Source of the DNA: Sphingopyxis sp. YR583
GTDB taxonomy: Bacteria > Pseudomonadota > Alphaproteobacteria > Sphingomonadales > Sphingomonadaceae
Direction of reading: 5' to 3'
Length of the DNA stretch: 64,000 bases
NCBI RefSeq assembly: GCF_900108295.1
Contig: NZ_FNWK01000001.1
Location: forward strand, 1,736,001-1,800,000
Part shown: one piece after another, positions 19,556 through 29,881 of the stretch
How positions within the stretch are numbered: the first letter of the stretch is position 1
Layout of the letters: each line of letters begins with the position of its first letter
Made by a program: the position numbers and the translations under genes
Notes under the pieces: model-generated
Databases searched by the model: none
What the model was told of the DNA's origin: nothing
The model's input: only the letters and a program-made list of their open reading frames with translations

Positions 19556-20139
19556 CTACGCGAAATCAGGAAGATCGCATGTTCGGCGCGCCAGCTCGCC
19601 GCGGCGTCGCTCGTCGGCCGGTCGCCCGACAGGTGCCAGACGCGTTCGACCCCGATGCCCTTGGCGCGGACGAGATCGCGGAAATCGCTCACCGTGACAT
19701 GGTGGATGTTCGGGGTTTCGTACCAGGCGATCGGGATCGACCGCGTGACCGGCATGCGCCCGCCCCACAATAACGCGAGCCGCACGCGCCAATGCGCGAA
19801 ATTGGGGAAGCTGACGAAGGCGCGCGGCGCGATGCGCAGCAATTCGTCGACGATGCGGTCGGGGCGCTCGGTCGTCTGCAGCGTCTGCGACAGGATCGCA
19901 TAGTCGAAGGCGTCATCGGGATAGTCGGCAAGGTCGCGGTTCGCGTCGCCCTGTACCACCGACTGGCCGCGCGCGATCGCCGCCGTGACGTTGGCCGGAT
20001 CGATTTCCAGCCCGCGCGCGTCGACTCCCTTGTTGCGCAGCGCAACCATCAGCTCGCCGTCGCCGCAACCGACGTCGAGAACGCGTGACGTCGCGGGAAC
20101 GGCGTCGGCGATGATCGCAAGGTCGGGACGCAGCGCCAT
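19552..20139 (-). CDS. metW: Methionine biosynthesis protein MetW
   Basis: A 195-residue class I SAM-methyltransferase-fold protein with motif I VLDVGCGDGELM, then YAILSQTLQTTERPD and FPNFAHWRVR, all typical of MetW. MetW works with MetX in homoserine acylation; metX lies directly upstream, and its stop shares one base with the metW start (TGATG). The 3' end overlaps the converging TetR gene by 4 bases. Confidence 0.94.
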   Translation of the reverse strand: MALRPDLAIIADAVPATSRVLDVGCGDGELMVALRNKGVDARGLEIDPANVTAAIARGQSVVQGDANRDLADYPDDAFDYAILSQTLQTTERPDRIVDELLRIAPRAFVSFPNFAHWRVRLALLWGGRMPVTRSIPIAWYETPNIHHVTVSDFRDLVRAKGIGVERVWHLSGDRPTSDAAASWRAEHAIFLISRS

Positions 20140-21260
20140 CAGAAACCCGATCCCAAAGCGCCCGCGACGAGGCGGTCGAGCGCGGGGACGTCGAGGAGGA
20201 AGCTGTCGTGGCCGAAGGGCGCCGACAGCTCGACGAAGCTGGCCGCGGCGCCGACACTCTGCAACGCCTGCACGACGCGGCGCGATTCGGAGGTCGGATA
20301 GAGCCAGTCGGTGTCGAAGCTGACGAGCGTGAAGCGTACATCTTTCGCGGCGGCGAACGCGCCGGCAAGCCGCCCGTCGTGCGGGTCGGCGAGGTCGAAA
20401 TAGTCCATCGCGCGGGTGATATAGAGATAGGCGTTGGCGTCGAAACGGTCGGTGAAGGCGAGCCCCTGATGCCGGAGATAGGATTCGACCTGGAAATCGG
20501 CATCGAAACCGAAGCTCTTGATATCGCGCGCCTGCAGGCGGCGGCCAAATTTCTCGGTCAGCCCTTCTTCGGAGAGATAGGTGATGTGCGCCGCCATGCG
20601 CGCGACCGCGAGGCCCTTGGTCGGCGCGCGTGCGCTGCCGTAATATTGACCGTCTTGCCAGTCGGGGTCGGCCATGATCGCCTGCCGACCGACCTCGTGG
20701 AACGCGATATTCTGCGCCGAATGGCGTGCCGCGCTCGCGATGACGAGCGCCGAGGCGAGGCGATGGGGATAGGCCGCGGCCCAGGCGAGCGTCTGCATGC
20801 CGCCCATTGAACCGCCGACGACGGCATGAAGTCGTGCGATCCCGAGATGGTCGAGCAGTATCGCCTGCGCGCGCACCATGTCGGTGATTGTGATGACGGG
20901 GAAGGCCATGCCGAGCGGCGCGCCGGTTGTCGCGTCGGGCGACGCGGGGCCGCTCGTCCCCATGCAGCTGCCGAGCACATTGGCGCAGATGACGTGGAAA
21001 CGGTCGGTGTCGATCGGCTTGCCGGGGCCGACCATGCGCGCCCACCAGCCGGGCTTGCCGGTCGCCGGATGGTCGCTCGCGACATATTGGTCGCCGGTCA
21101 GCGCGTGGCAGATCAGCACCGCGTTCGATTTGTCGGCGTTGAGCGCGCCATAGCTTTGGTAGGCGATCGTCACCGACGGCAAGACCTGCCCGCTGTCGAG
21201 AGGCAGCGGCGCGGCGATCGTCACGCTGTGATGCCGGATATCGTGGAGAAGGCTCGCCAT
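20139..21260 (-). CDS. metX: Homoserine O-acyltransferase MetX
   Basis: Acylates homoserine as the first committed step of methionine synthesis. The 373-residue alpha/beta-hydrolase has the nucleophile elbow [14 protein letters not shown], the oxyanion segment CHALTGDQY and a C-terminal catalytic histidine in GHDSFLLD. MetX proteins may use acetyl- or succinyl-CoA, and the MetX/MetW pair alone does not decide which, so the acyl donor is left open. Confidence 0.94.
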   Translation of the reverse strand: MASLLHDIRHHSVTIAAPLPLDSGQVLPSVTIAYQSYGALNADKSNAVLICHALTGDQYVASDHPATGKPGWWARMVGPGKPIDTDRFHVICANVLGSCMGTSGPASPDATTGAPLGMAFPVITITDMVRAQAILLDHLGIARLHAVVGGSMGGMQTLAWAAAYPHRLASALVIASAARHSAQNIAFHEVGRQAIMADPDWQDGQYYGSARAPTKGLAVARMAAHITYLSEEGLTEKFGRRLQARDIKSFGFDADFQVESYLRHQGLAFTDRFDANAYLYITRAMDYFDLADPHDGRLAGAFAAAKDVRFTLVSFDTDWLYPTSESRRVVQALQSVGAAASFVELSAPFGHDSFLLDVPALDRLVAGALGSGF

Positions 21261-21338
21261 GGTTCGCGCGGGCTAAGCGTGCGCGCGCACCCTGTCAACG
21301 TGCTGGACTTGGGCCGCGCAGCCGTTAAACGGCGCGGC

Positions 21339-22454
21339 ATGACCGATCACACCGCCACTCTCACCCCGAAGCCGTGGATCAGCGGCATCGCTCCTTATGT
21401 TCCGGGCAAGTCGGCAGGCGCCGACGGCCGCCCGCTGATCAAGCTCAGCGCGAACGAAAATCCGCTCGGGACGGGGAAGAAAGCGCGTGCGGCCTTCGCA
21501 GCGGCGCAGGCGACACCCGATGCGCTGTCGCGCTATCCCGATCCGGGCTCCGCCGTGCTGCGCGAGACGATCGCGGCAAAGTTCGGGCTCGATCCGGCGC
21601 GGATCATTTGCGGCAATGGTTCGGACGAATTGCTGCACCTCGCGGCGGGCACCTATGCCGGCGCGGGCGATGAGATCCTCTATGTGCGCTACGGCTTCGC
21701 GGTCTACGAAATCGCGGCGCGCCGGGTCGGTGCCGTGCCGATCGAGGCCGATGACAAGGATTATGCGACCGATGTCGACGCGCTGCTCGCGGCAGTGACC
21801 GACAAGACGCGTGTCGTCTATCTCGCCAATCCGAACAACCCGACGGGCACGCTCGCGACGCGCGAAGAGGTTGCCCGCCTCTATGCCGGGCTGCCGAAGA
21901 ATGTCCTGTTCGTGATCGACCAGGCCTATAGCGAATATCTCTCGGACGCCGAGGATGACGGTGGGCTCGAGCTCGCAAAGACGCAGCCGAATGTGTTCAT
22001 CACGCGTACCTTCTCGAAGATCCACGGGCTCGCCGCCGAACGCATCGGTTGGGGTTATGCCGCTGCCGAGGTGATTTCGGCGCTGCACCGCATCCGCCTG
22101 CCGTTCAACGTCACGCGCGCCGGACAGGCGGCGGCGGTTGCGGCGCTCGGCGACGAGGAATTCGTGACGCACAGCCGCGAACATAATGCCGAATGGCGCG
22201 CGTGGCTGTCCGGCGAGCTTGAAAGCCTCGGCAACCATGGCCTGCACGTCGTACCGTCGGCGTGCAACTTCCTGCTCGTGCTGTTCGAGGGCGATGTGAG
22301 CGCCGAGACCGTCTACAACCGGCTGATGGATGCGGGCTATATCGTTCGCTGGCTGCCGGGGCAGGGATTGCCGAACGCGCTGCGCATGACGATCGGCACC
22401 GAAGACGAAACGCGCGGGCTCGCGGCGGCGATCCGCGCCGCGCTGAACGGCTGA
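21339..22454 (+). CDS. hisC: Histidinol-phosphate aminotransferase
   Basis: A 371-residue fold-type I PLP enzyme. [10 protein letters not shown] is at the N-terminus, [11 protein letters not shown] binds the cofactor phosphate region, and the Schiff-base lysine is in [18 protein letters not shown]. It sits directly before tyrC with an overlapping stop/start (TGATG). In many alphaproteobacteria such a HisC also transaminates aromatic 2-oxo acids, so it may serve both histidine and tyrosine/phenylalanine synthesis. Confidence 0.93.
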   Translation: MTDHTATLTPKPWISGIAPYVPGKSAGADGRPLIKLSANENPLGTGKKARAAFAAAQATPDALSRYPDPGSAVLRETIAAKFGLDPARIICGNGSDELLHLAAGTYAGAGDEILYVRYGFAVYEIAARRVGAVPIEADDKDYATDVDALLAAVTDKTRVVYLANPNNPTGTLATREEVARLYAGLPKNVLFVIDQAYSEYLSDAEDDGGLELAKTQPNVFITRTFSKIHGLAAERIGWGYAAAEVISALHRIRLPFNVTRAGQAAAVAALGDEEFVTHSREHNAEWRAWLSGELESLGNHGLHVVPSACNFLLVLFEGDVSAETVYNRLMDAGYIVRWLPGQGLPNALRMTIGTEDETRGLAAAIRAALNG

Positions 22455-23356
22455 TGACGATAAGGCGCGTCGCGATCGTCGGACTGGGCCTGATCGGCTC
22501 GTCGGTCGCGCGCGCGGTCAGCGAGCGGCTGCCGGATGTAGGCGTCATCGGTCACGACGCCAGCGACGAGGTGCGCCAGATCGCCCGCAAACTTGGACTT
22601 TGCGACGCGATCATCGACGATCCGGCCGCAGCGGTGGCGGACGCCGACCTTGTGATCCTCGCGGTGCCCGTCGGACGCATGGCCGATGCGGCCGCCGCGA
22701 TCGCGCCGGGGCTGAAGGCCGATGCGATCATCTCGGATGTCGGTTCATCGAAGGCCGGGGTGGCCGAGGCGCTCGCCAGGGCGTTGCCCGATCATGTCAT
22801 CATTCCCGCGCATCCGGTGGCAGGGACCGAAAATAGCGGCCCTGCTGCGGGTTTCGCATCGCTGTTCGACGGCCGCTGGTGCATCGTGACGCCGGACGCG
22901 GGGGCATCCGACGACGCCGTGACGGCGGTGACGTCCTTCTGGCAGGCGCTCGGCGCAAAGGTCGAGATGATGGATGCCGCGCATCATGACATGGTGCTCG
23001 CGGTAACCAGCCATTTGCCGCACCTGATCGCCTATACTATCGTCGGGACCGCGAGCGAGCTCGAGGAAGTCACCGAAAGCGAAGTCATCAAATATTCGGC
23101 GGGCGGTTTTCGCGATTTCACGCGCATCGCGGCGAGCGACCCGGTGATGTGGCGCGACGTCTTCCTCGCCAACAAGGATGCGGTGCTAGCGACCTTGCAG
23201 CGCTTCAACGAGGATCTGACGGTACTCCAGCAGGCGATCCGCCGCGGCGACGCCGACAAGCTCGAGAACTGGTTCACGCGCACGCGCGCGATCCGGCGGT
23301 CGATCATCGAGCAGGGTCAGGATGATGCGGCGCCCGACTTCGGGCGGAAACACTGA
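22454..23356 (+). CDS. tyrC: Prephenate/arogenate (cyclohexadienyl) dehydrogenase
   Basis: NAD(P)-dependent oxidative decarboxylation in tyrosine synthesis. The 300-residue protein begins VAIVGLGLIGSSVARA. It has DVGSSKAGV, the HPVAGTENSGP loop and a helical C-terminal dimerisation domain with HHDMVLAVTSHLPHLIAY. It lacks a chorismate mutase domain, so it is the single-function TyrC form. Translationally coupled to hisC. Arogenate versus prephenate preference cannot be told from sequence. Confidence 0.92.
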   Translation: MTIRRVAIVGLGLIGSSVARAVSERLPDVGVIGHDASDEVRQIARKLGLCDAIIDDPAAAVADADLVILAVPVGRMADAAAAIAPGLKADAIISDVGSSKAGVAEALARALPDHVIIPAHPVAGTENSGPAAGFASLFDGRWCIVTPDAGASDDAVTAVTSFWQALGAKVEMMDAAHHDMVLAVTSHLPHLIAYTIVGTASELEEVTESEVIKYSAGGFRDFTRIAASDPVMWRDVFLANKDAVLATLQRFNEDLTVLQQAIRRGDADKLENWFTRTRAIRRSIIEQGQDDAAPDFGRKH

Positions 23357-23381
23357 AAGCCGACGCCGATCTTCGCGGGAA

Positions 23382-24113
23382 TCAGGAGGCTTTATAGCCT
23401 TCCAGCAAGGCTTCGGGCGGGTTCAGCGCGTTGATTGCGCGCCACACGCGCTCCTCGGCTTCTTCGCGCGGCAGGCCCGCCGGGATCGTCTCGCCAACCT
23501 TGTAGGTGATCGTCCCCGACCATTTGACCCAGCGGCGCGGCGGATAGGCGATGCCGCTGTTCACCGCAACCGGGATGACGGGGACGCCGAGCAGGCGATA
23601 GATGCCGGCAAAACCCGAACGCAGCGGCGGCGCCTCGCCGTGCGGAATGCGCGTTCCCTCGGCGAACAGCACGAGCGGGCGATCCTTGGCGAGCGCGGCC
23701 TTGGCGGCGTTCAGCATCGCGCGCATTGCCTTGCCGCCGCCGTCGCGGTCGACCGGGATCAGGCCATAGAAATGCGCCGCCTGGCCCCAGACGGGGATGT
23801 TGAACAGCTGTTCCTTCGCAAAGACAGCCGGATGCTTGAAGAGCCCCGGCTGTTCGATCGTCTCGAACGCGCCCTCATGCTTGAAGACATAAAGCACCGG
23901 AATATCGGGCATTTCGCCCTCGACGACAATCTTCTGGCCCAGCACGAAGCGGCAGATCAGCCGGTGGAACTGCGCCCAGATGCGGACGAACCAGATCGTC
24001 GCCTTGTGCGAGATGGGTAGCGAGATCACGGCGCCGATCGAACTGAAGCTGCTCATCAGGACGAAGAGCAGCCAAAAGAGGATCGAGCGGAAAAGGGCGA
24101 CAGTGTAGCGCAT
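23382..24113 (-). CDS. plsC: 1-acyl-sn-glycerol-3-phosphate acyltransferase (PlsC family)
   Basis: Adds the second acyl chain to lysophosphatidic acid. The 243-residue protein has two N-terminal hydrophobic segments, the catalytic box KHEGAFETI (HX4E in place of the common HX4D, as in some proteobacterial PlsC proteins) and FAEGTRIPHG for substrate binding. Last gene of the ftsE-ftsX-ydcF-plsC run on this strand; it starts 11 bases after ydcF. Confidence 0.88.
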   Translation of the reverse strand: MRYTVALFRSILFWLLFVLMSSFSSIGAVISLPISHKATIWFVRIWAQFHRLICRFVLGQKIVVEGEMPDIPVLYVFKHEGAFETIEQPGLFKHPAVFAKEQLFNIPVWGQAAHFYGLIPVDRDGGGKAMRAMLNAAKAALAKDRPLVLFAEGTRIPHGEAPPLRSGFAGIYRLLGVPVIPVAVNSGIAYPPRRWVKWSGTITYKVGETIPAGLPREEAEERVWRAINALNPPEALLEGYKAS

Positions 24114-24124
24114 CGGCGCAGGTC

Positions 24125-24655
24125 TTAGAGGCCGAGAAGCCCGCCCGCCAGCCCCGCGAGATATTTATGATATTCGCGAAACAAAGTCGCGAAGTTGGGC
24201 TGGCTGCGCACCGCATCGGGCAGGATGGTGACCTTGTCGCCGACCGCGCGGCCGATTTCATATTCGGCGCGGCGCATGTGCCAGTCGGTGGTGATCAGCC
24301 GGATACTCTTATATTTGCGGCGTTCCACCCAGGTTGCGACCTCGGTCGCATTCGAGCGCGTATCTTCGGCCTCGAACCCCAGCGCGATGCAGCAATCGAA
24401 GAGCGAGACCGGGCGCTTATATTCGGCGGCGAGTTCGCGCGGTTTCACTTCGCGCGCGACGCCGCTGATGAGGAGGCGTTTGGCATCGCCCGCCTCGAGC
24501 CGTTCGAGCGCGCGGTCGATGCGTCCGGGGCCGCCGGTGAGCACGACGATCGCGTCGGTCTTTTGCGCGTCGGCGGGCAGCGGCAACAGCAGCGCGAACC
24601 ATGCGAAGCCGAGCACCCAGGCAAGGAACAACAGCGAAATCAGGCGCTTGATCAT
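24125..24655 (-). CDS. YdcF-family (DUF218) membrane-anchored protein
   Basis: A 176-residue protein with an N-terminal membrane helix (LISLLFLAWVLGFAWFALLL) and a DUF218/YdcF domain, recognised by AIVVLTGGPGRIDRALE, the RSNATEVATW segment and RLITTDWHMRRAEYE. Relatives (ElyC, SanA, YdcF) are linked to envelope integrity, but the reaction is unknown. Overlaps the ftsX stop by 4 bases, so it belongs to the ftsEX operon. Confidence 0.85.
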   Translation of the reverse strand: MIKRLISLLFLAWVLGFAWFALLLPLPADAQKTDAIVVLTGGPGRIDRALERLEAGDAKRLLISGVAREVKPRELAAEYKRPVSLFDCCIALGFEAEDTRSNATEVATWVERRKYKSIRLITTDWHMRRAEYEIGRAVGDKVTILPDAVRSQPNFATLFREYHKYLAGLAGGLLGL

Positions 24656-25557
24656 AATATCTTCTTGAGCGCGGCGAGCAGGGTCTGCCGCGCCGTGAGA
24701 GCGGCTAGCGCGATAGCCAATAGCGGCAGCGCCAGCAAGAGCGCCCAGCCTGCAGGCCCGAGCGATGCGGTCGCGGCGAGGCCCGATGTGATCCCCGACC
24801 ATTGCCAGCCAATGAGCAGCAGGATCGCTGCGGCAACGGCGGTGCCGAGCGCGATGCCATAGGCGGTGTCGATCGCGATGCGGCGCTGGAACAGCCGCGT
24901 GATCTGACGGTCGGTGGCGCCGATCATGTGGAGCATCTCGATCGTCGGGAAATGAGTGGCGAGCGCGGCGCGGGCGGTCATGATCACCACCGCGGCGCTG
25001 GCGAGCGTCATCAGCACGACGAGGCCCCCGGCGATCCACGCCAGCGAGCGGATCAGCCGCGCGACCGGGCCGAGCCATTCGGCGTGCGGAATAATCCGCG
25101 CGCCCGGCGCCTCGCGCGCGACCAGTGCCTGCAACTGACGCATATGGCCGGTGCGATCTTCGCCGACGAAATCGATGTCGACGAGCGCGGGCAGGGGCAG
25201 CGATTTCAGGACCGGATCGTCGCCCTCTGCGCTGCCGAACCATTGGCCGAGCGTCGCCTGCAATTCTTCCTGCTCAACCGAGCGCGCCGAAAGGACAAAG
25301 GGTTGCGCGGCGGCGGCACGGCGGAGCGCCGCGGCCTGCTCGGCGCGCGTCACGGGATTGGCGGTGACGATCTGCACCGTCACGCGTCCCGCGATCGCGG
25401 CGCCGATCGCATTCGCCGACCGGGCGAGTCCTACCCCGGCGGCGGCGGCGAGCAAGGTCAGCATCATCAATATCGCGATCACCCATGGGGTCGGTCCCGA
25501 CAGGCGGCGGTCGGGGAGCAGGCGGCGATGCTGGACGGGAACGCGCGGGATGATCAT
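24652..25557 (-). CDS. ftsX: Cell-division protein FtsX
   Basis: Integral-membrane partner of FtsE. The 301-residue protein has a first helix near residues 25-50, a periplasmic domain of about 115 residues, then three more helices in the FtsX/MacB order (about 165-290). FtsEX normally links divisome constriction to periplasmic peptidoglycan hydrolases. ftsE lies 3 bases upstream. Confidence 0.92.
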   Translation of the reverse strand: MIIPRVPVQHRRLLPDRRLSGPTPWVIAILMMLTLLAAAAGVGLARSANAIGAAIAGRVTVQIVTANPVTRAEQAAALRRAAAAQPFVLSARSVEQEELQATLGQWFGSAEGDDPVLKSLPLPALVDIDFVGEDRTGHMRQLQALVAREAPGARIIPHAEWLGPVARLIRSLAWIAGGLVVLMTLASAAVVIMTARAALATHFPTIEMLHMIGATDRQITRLFQRRIAIDTAYGIALGTAVAAAILLLIGWQWSGITSGLAATASLGPAGWALLLALPLLAIALAALTARQTLLAALKKIL

Positions 25558-25560
25558 CGA

Positions 25561-26292
25561 TCAGGTCCGGTTCGCCGGCGGATAGCGTAATGCCCCGGTG
25601 GGATCGGAAAGCCGGCCCCTTTCGAGCCGCATCATCTGGGCATTTTCGATGCGGCTGATCAGGTGGATATCGTGGGTCGCGACGACGACGGTGGTGCCGA
25701 GGCGGTTCAATGCCTCGAACAGGCCAAGCAGGCGCATCGCCATGTCGGGGTCGACGTTACCCGTCGGCTCGTCGGCGACGAGCAGTTGCGGGCGGGCGAT
25801 CACCGCACGCGCGATCGCGACGCGTTGCTGCTCGCCGCCCGACAGCGTCGCGGGACGGGCATCGGCGCGGTCGCCAAGGCCAATCCAGCTCAGCATTTCG
25901 CCGACCGGGCCCGACAAATCCTCTTCGCTGACCCCCGCAATCCGCAGCGGCAGCGCAATATTGTCGCGTGCGCTGAGGTGGGGGATCAGCCGGAAGTCCT
26001 GGAACACCACGCCGATACGGCGGCGAAATCCGGGCAGGCGGTGGCGCGGCATCGCGACCAGATCCTCACCGAACAGGCGGACGATGCCGCGGCTCGGGCG
26101 CTGCGCGAGATAGAGCATCTTGAGCAGCGACGTTTTGCCCGCACCCGATGCGCCGGTGAGGAAATAGAAACTGCCCGGTTGAAGATTGAAGCTGATATCG
26201 CTCAATATTTCGGCGTCGGGGCCATAGCGAAGGCCAACCCCGTCGAATTCGACCATGGCCCCCCCGGGCCGCGCCGGAGCGGCGTCCGTCAT
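25561..26292 (-). CDS. ftsE: Cell-division ATP-binding protein FtsE
   Basis: ATPase of the FtsEX complex, 243 residues. It has Walker A GASGAGKTS, VVFQDFRLIPHLSARDNI around the Q-loop, the intact signature LSGGEQQRVAIARA, Walker B LLVADEPTGNVDP and H-loop ATHD. The N-terminal 12 residues before MVEFDGVGLRYG are extra, so ATG 26256 is an alternative start. Divergent from a zinc-ribbon membrane protein gene, an arrangement common in alphaproteobacteria. Confidence 0.93.
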   Translation of the reverse strand: MTDAAPARPGGAMVEFDGVGLRYGPDAEILSDISFNLQPGSFYFLTGASGAGKTSLLKMLYLAQRPSRGIVRLFGEDLVAMPRHRLPGFRRRIGVVFQDFRLIPHLSARDNIALPLRIAGVSEEDLSGPVGEMLSWIGLGDRADARPATLSGGEQQRVAIARAVIARPQLLVADEPTGNVDPDMAMRLLGLFEALNRLGTTVVVATHDIHLISRIENAQMMRLERGRLSDPTGALRYPPANRT

Positions 26293-26461
26293 GGCGTCAC
26301 CGGCCCGCTGTTTCGCGCCGGCGTGGGGTCAAGGAACAGGGGCGCTGGTCCGCTCATCCGGCAGCATCTCGCACGGCTATCCACAGAGGACAAGTGCTGT
26401 AGCCGACTCAAACGGCACGCGGCGCTTGCAACGCGCGAATCGCCGTGTTTAGAGGAAGCCC

Positions 26462-27259
26462 ATGATCCTTGCATGTCCGTCCTGTCACACACGCTATGTC
26501 GTTCCCGATACGGCGATCGGACCCACAGGCCGCACCGTGCGCTGCGCCAATTGCCGCCATAGCTGGTTTCAGGAGCCGGCCGCCGCGCCGGTAGAAGCCG
26601 CGACGGCCCCAGTCGCGCCTCCGCCCGCGCCCTCGGTCGAGTCCGCTTCACAACCGGCTCCGGCGCCCGCGTCGACGCCGGCCCCCCAAGCACCGCCGGT
26701 CCCGGCCGCCACCTATTCGGATTTCTCCGAACCCGGCCCGGTTTCGGCACCCTCGGGCTTTGCTGCCGAGCCGGCGCGCCGCGGCACGCCGCCGGTCGAC
26801 GATGCCCCGCTGCCGTTCCGTCGGCCGCGGCGCAACCCCGCAAAGCGTTGGACGATCGTCGCCGCCAGCGCCGCCGCGCTGATGCTCGCCGCGACCGGGG
26901 GACTCATGTATTTCGGCCTGCCGGCCTGGGCGCAGGGGCTGGGCCTGCCGGGCGGCGCCGACGAGCCCGACCTGGTGATCGAACTGCCGCCGAACCAGGA
27001 TCACCGCGAACTTGCCGACGGCACGATCTATTTCGCCGCGTCGGGGGTGATCATCAACCCCACCGACCGCGAACAGCGCGTGCCGCCGATCCTTGCCGAG
27101 CTGCGCGATGCGCAGGGAACGATCGTCTATAGCTGGACGATCAAGCCGCCGGTGCGGATGCTGCCGCCGAACGAGAAGGTCAATTTCAGCGAGGCGAAGC
27201 TCGATATTCCGCGCCGCGCGACGCAGCTTACGGTCAGTTGGGCGCTACCGAAAAGCTGA
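26462..27259 (+). CDS. MJ0042-type zinc-ribbon membrane protein
   Basis: A 265-residue protein. The N-terminal zinc ribbon has two CxxC pairs (CPSCHTRY and CANCRHSWF) at residues 5-35. A long proline/alanine-rich linker follows, then a membrane helix (about 130-155) and a C-terminal domain of about 100 residues with [18 protein letters not shown], resembling the FxLYD-like or DUF3426 region of this family. Function is unknown. Its place next to ftsE is widely conserved and hints at an envelope or division role (inference). Confidence 0.8.
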   Translation: MILACPSCHTRYVVPDTAIGPTGRTVRCANCRHSWFQEPAAAPVEAATAPVAPPPAPSVESASQPAPAPASTPAPQAPPVPAATYSDFSEPGPVSAPSGFAAEPARRGTPPVDDAPLPFRRPRRNPAKRWTIVAASAAALMLAATGGLMYFGLPAWAQGLGLPGGADEPDLVIELPPNQDHRELADGTIYFAASGVIINPTDREQRVPPILAELRDAQGTIVYSWTIKPPVRMLPPNEKVNFSEAKLDIPRRATQLTVSWALPKS

Positions 27260-27290
27260 CATCGAAAATGCTTTCGGTGACGTCGTGGCG

Positions 27291-28322
27291 TCACAGGCTC
27301 ATCGCCGCAGCAAGTGATAACAGAAAGCTTGTCAGCGTCGCGACGATGATGGGCGCAAAGCTGCGCCATCCCTGATCGAGCAAAAGGTGCAGCCGCGCTT
27401 TCATCGCGGTCGCGACGATCGCGAGCAGCAATAGCGCCTGCGCTCCCGTTGCGGCGCCGTCCTGAACGGGCTTCGGGATCGCTATCAGCGAGTTGAGTGC
27501 GGCGATGGCCAGAAAACCGAGGATGAACCAGGGGAGGCGCAGCGGAATCCGCCCCGTCTCTCCTTCGCCAGCGCGGCCAAGCCAGAATGCTACAAGCATC
27601 AGCATCGGCGCAAGCAGGGCGACGCGGGTCAGCTTGACGATCGTCGCGACCTCGCCCGCGGCCGGCGAAAAGGAAAAGCCGCCGCCGATCGCCTGCGCGA
27701 CGTCGTGGATCGAGGCGCCGATCAGAAATCCCGCCTGCGCGTCGGTCAACCCCAGCTCGGCCGCGAGAACCGGATAGAGCGTCATCGCAAACGCGCTCGC
27801 GACGGTGATACCGACGAGCGTCAGCGTGAATCGCGCCTGGTCGACGCGTCGGTCGCCGATCAGCGAATAAAGCGCGAGCGCAGCGGAGGCGCCGCAGATC
27901 GCCGTCGCCCCGCCGGCGAGCAGCGCCGCATGCCGGTCCTGCGCGAACAGCCGCGCACTCGCCACGGTAATCAGGATGACTGCCAACATGATGAGGACCA
28001 GCAGGGCGAAGGGCCACGGCCCGAGTTCAACCAGCTGTTCGGCGGTGATCCGCGCGCCGACGAGGACGATCCCGATACGTAGCGCGGTCTGCGACATCAG
28101 GTCGAGCCCGGCGTGGGTGCGCTTGTCTTGCGAAAGGAAACTCATCGCGAGGCCGATCAGCAGCCCCATCAGCACCAGCGGTGCGGCATAATGGTCGGCC
28201 AGCCACGCGGCGGCGAGCGCGGCGGTCGCGGTGACGAGAATGCCGGGCAGAAAGTCGCGCCAGCGCCGCTTGGCGGGCGGGTGCGCCTCAAGCTGCATCT
28301 CGCCATAAAGATCGGCGGCCAT
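27291..28322 (-). CDS. YeiH-family (UPF0324) putative sulfate exporter
   Basis: A 343-residue protein with about 10 membrane helices. The family hallmark GGATAICGASAALA and the repeated-motif region GASIHDVAQAIGGG are both present. COG2855 members are annotated as putative sulfate exporters, but transport is shown for few of them. ATG 28322 is preferred over the 30-codon-longer start at 28412, which has no hydrophobic or conserved content. Confidence 0.88.
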   Translation of the reverse strand: MAADLYGEMQLEAHPPAKRRWRDFLPGILVTATAALAAAWLADHYAAPLVLMGLLIGLAMSFLSQDKRTHAGLDLMSQTALRIGIVLVGARITAEQLVELGPWPFALLVLIMLAVILITVASARLFAQDRHAALLAGGATAICGASAALALYSLIGDRRVDQARFTLTLVGITVASAFAMTLYPVLAAELGLTDAQAGFLIGASIHDVAQAIGGGFSFSPAAGEVATIVKLTRVALLAPMLMLVAFWLGRAGEGETGRIPLRLPWFILGFLAIAALNSLIAIPKPVQDGAATGAQALLLLAIVATAMKARLHLLLDQGWRSFAPIIVATLTSFLLSLAAAMSL

Positions 28323-28453
28323 CGGCCAACCCTGTTCGGATGATTTCACGCAGGATGCTTTCTGCCCATGCGCCGCGCTTCGCACATCGGCGCGCCATGG
28401 TCGATAGGCCATTGCTGGCAGCGCGCGGGCTTGCTAGAGGCCGCGCTCTACCG

Positions 28454-28530
<77 letters not shown>

Positions 28531-28595
28531 TTTTCCTACCGCGCAAAAATGCCGGGTAATCTCGCGAAATATTTTCGCGAGCGATTGGGGGCCGG

Positions 28596-29807
28596 ATGTA
28601 CGACCTGCTGGCTGGCCTGTCGGTGATCGAAGCATCGTCCTTTGTCGCCTCTCCGACCGCAGGGCTTTATTGTGCGCAAATGGGCGCCGAAGTGATCCGC
28701 GTCGACCAGATTGGCGGTGGCCCCGATTTCCGGCGCTGGCCCGTCACCGATGCCAATGATTCGCTCTATTGGGAAAATCTCAATCGCGCGAAGAAGTCGG
28801 TCGCCCTCGATCTTGGCCGGCCCGAGGGGCGCGAATTGTTGCAGGCGCTGGTGCGCGCGACCGGCCAGTTCGTCACCAATTTTCCGGTCGGGGGGTTCCT
28901 GTCGCACGAGGTGCTGGCCGAGGGGCGGCCCGACCTGATCACCGTGCGCGTGATGGGATGGGCCGACGGCTCGCCCGCGCTCGACTATACGGTGAACAAC
29001 AGCGTCGGTTATCCGATGCTCACGGGCGCAGGCCCCGACCCGGTCAACCATGTCCTGCCGGCATGGGATCTGCTCACCGGCGCTTACGCGGCCTTCGCAC
29101 TGCTCGCGGCGATCCAGCGGCGGACCATGACGGGCGAGGGTGGCGAGATACGGCTGCCGCTGTCCGACGTTGCGATCGGTACCGTCGCCAATCTCGGCGG
29201 CCTCGCCGAGGTGCTTTACGCGGGCGCAAACCGGCCGCGGCTTGGCAATGCTGTCTATGGCCTGTTCGGGCGCGATTTTGTGACCCGCGACGGCCGGCGG
29301 ACGATGATCGTCGTCGTGACCCCGCGCCAATGGACGAATCTGGTCGCGGCACTTGGTCTTGGTGAGGCGATCGCAGCGATCGAGGCCACGCGCGGGGTTT
29401 CCTTCGCCAAGGACGACGGGCTCCGTTTCGTCCATCGCGATGCGCTCTATCCCCTGTTCGAGAGTGCGATCGCGGGGCGCGACCACGCCGACCTCGCTGC
29501 AGCGTTCGACGCCGGGGGCATCGTCCATTCGCCCTATCGCACGATGCACGATGCGGTACAGGATCCAGCACTCGTCGCCGACAATCCTATCTTCGGGCAA
29601 GCCGCCAATCCTAGCGGATTTGCCTATCCCGCCGCCGGCGCCTTTGCGACATTGCCGCAGCAGGAGCGCGGACCGCCTGCTTCTGCGCCGCGCAACGGAC
29701 AGCATAGCGAGGAAATATTGAGCAATCGTCTGTCGCTTTCGAGCGGCGAACTCGCCCGCCTGATCGATGCCGGTATCGTCGGAATCGCCGACGGAGGAAA
29801 GCAATAG
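28596..29807 (+). CDS. Class III CoA-transferase resembling mesaconyl-CoA C1-C4 CoA-transferase (2-methylfumaryl-CoA isomerase)
   Basis: A 403-residue CaiB/BaiF protein. The N-terminus ([16 protein letters not shown]), the segment [28 protein letters not shown] and [15 protein letters not shown] follow the Chloroflexus Mct protein in order and spacing; the aspartate of AWDLLTG is the expected catalytic acid. Mct moves CoA within mesaconyl-CoA from C1 to C4. The next gene encodes an enzyme resembling the one that makes mesaconyl-C1-CoA, which supports the assignment. Another CoA-transferase specificity is possible. Confidence 0.72.
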   Translation: MYDLLAGLSVIEASSFVASPTAGLYCAQMGAEVIRVDQIGGGPDFRRWPVTDANDSLYWENLNRAKKSVALDLGRPEGRELLQALVRATGQFVTNFPVGGFLSHEVLAEGRPDLITVRVMGWADGSPALDYTVNNSVGYPMLTGAGPDPVNHVLPAWDLLTGAYAAFALLAAIQRRTMTGEGGEIRLPLSDVAIGTVANLGGLAEVLYAGANRPRLGNAVYGLFGRDFVTRDGRRTMIVVVTPRQWTNLVAALGLGEAIAAIEATRGVSFAKDDGLRFVHRDALYPLFESAIAGRDHADLAAAFDAGGIVHSPYRTMHDAVQDPALVADNPIFGQAANPSGFAYPAAGAFATLPQQERGPPASAPRNGQHSEEILSNRLSLSSGELARLIDAGIVGIADGGKQ

Positions 29808-29881
29808 GATGAGCCGTCGTCGCGCGGTCATCATCAACCCCGATCAGGCCCGGGACGGCGAAGGAAAAGGAACAAGCTCCA

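Noticed and set aside
27276..27293. GTGACG/CGTCAC inverted repeat between the zinc-ribbon and YeiH genes as a terminator
   Set aside because: The stem is only six base pairs and no T-run follows on either strand.
29809..29881. A short open frame starting ATG 29809 (MSRRRAVIINPDQ) between the CoA-transferase and mcd
   Set aside because: About 31 codons, overlaps the mcd start, no ribosome-binding site of its own and no known match. Could be a leader peptide but nothing supports it.
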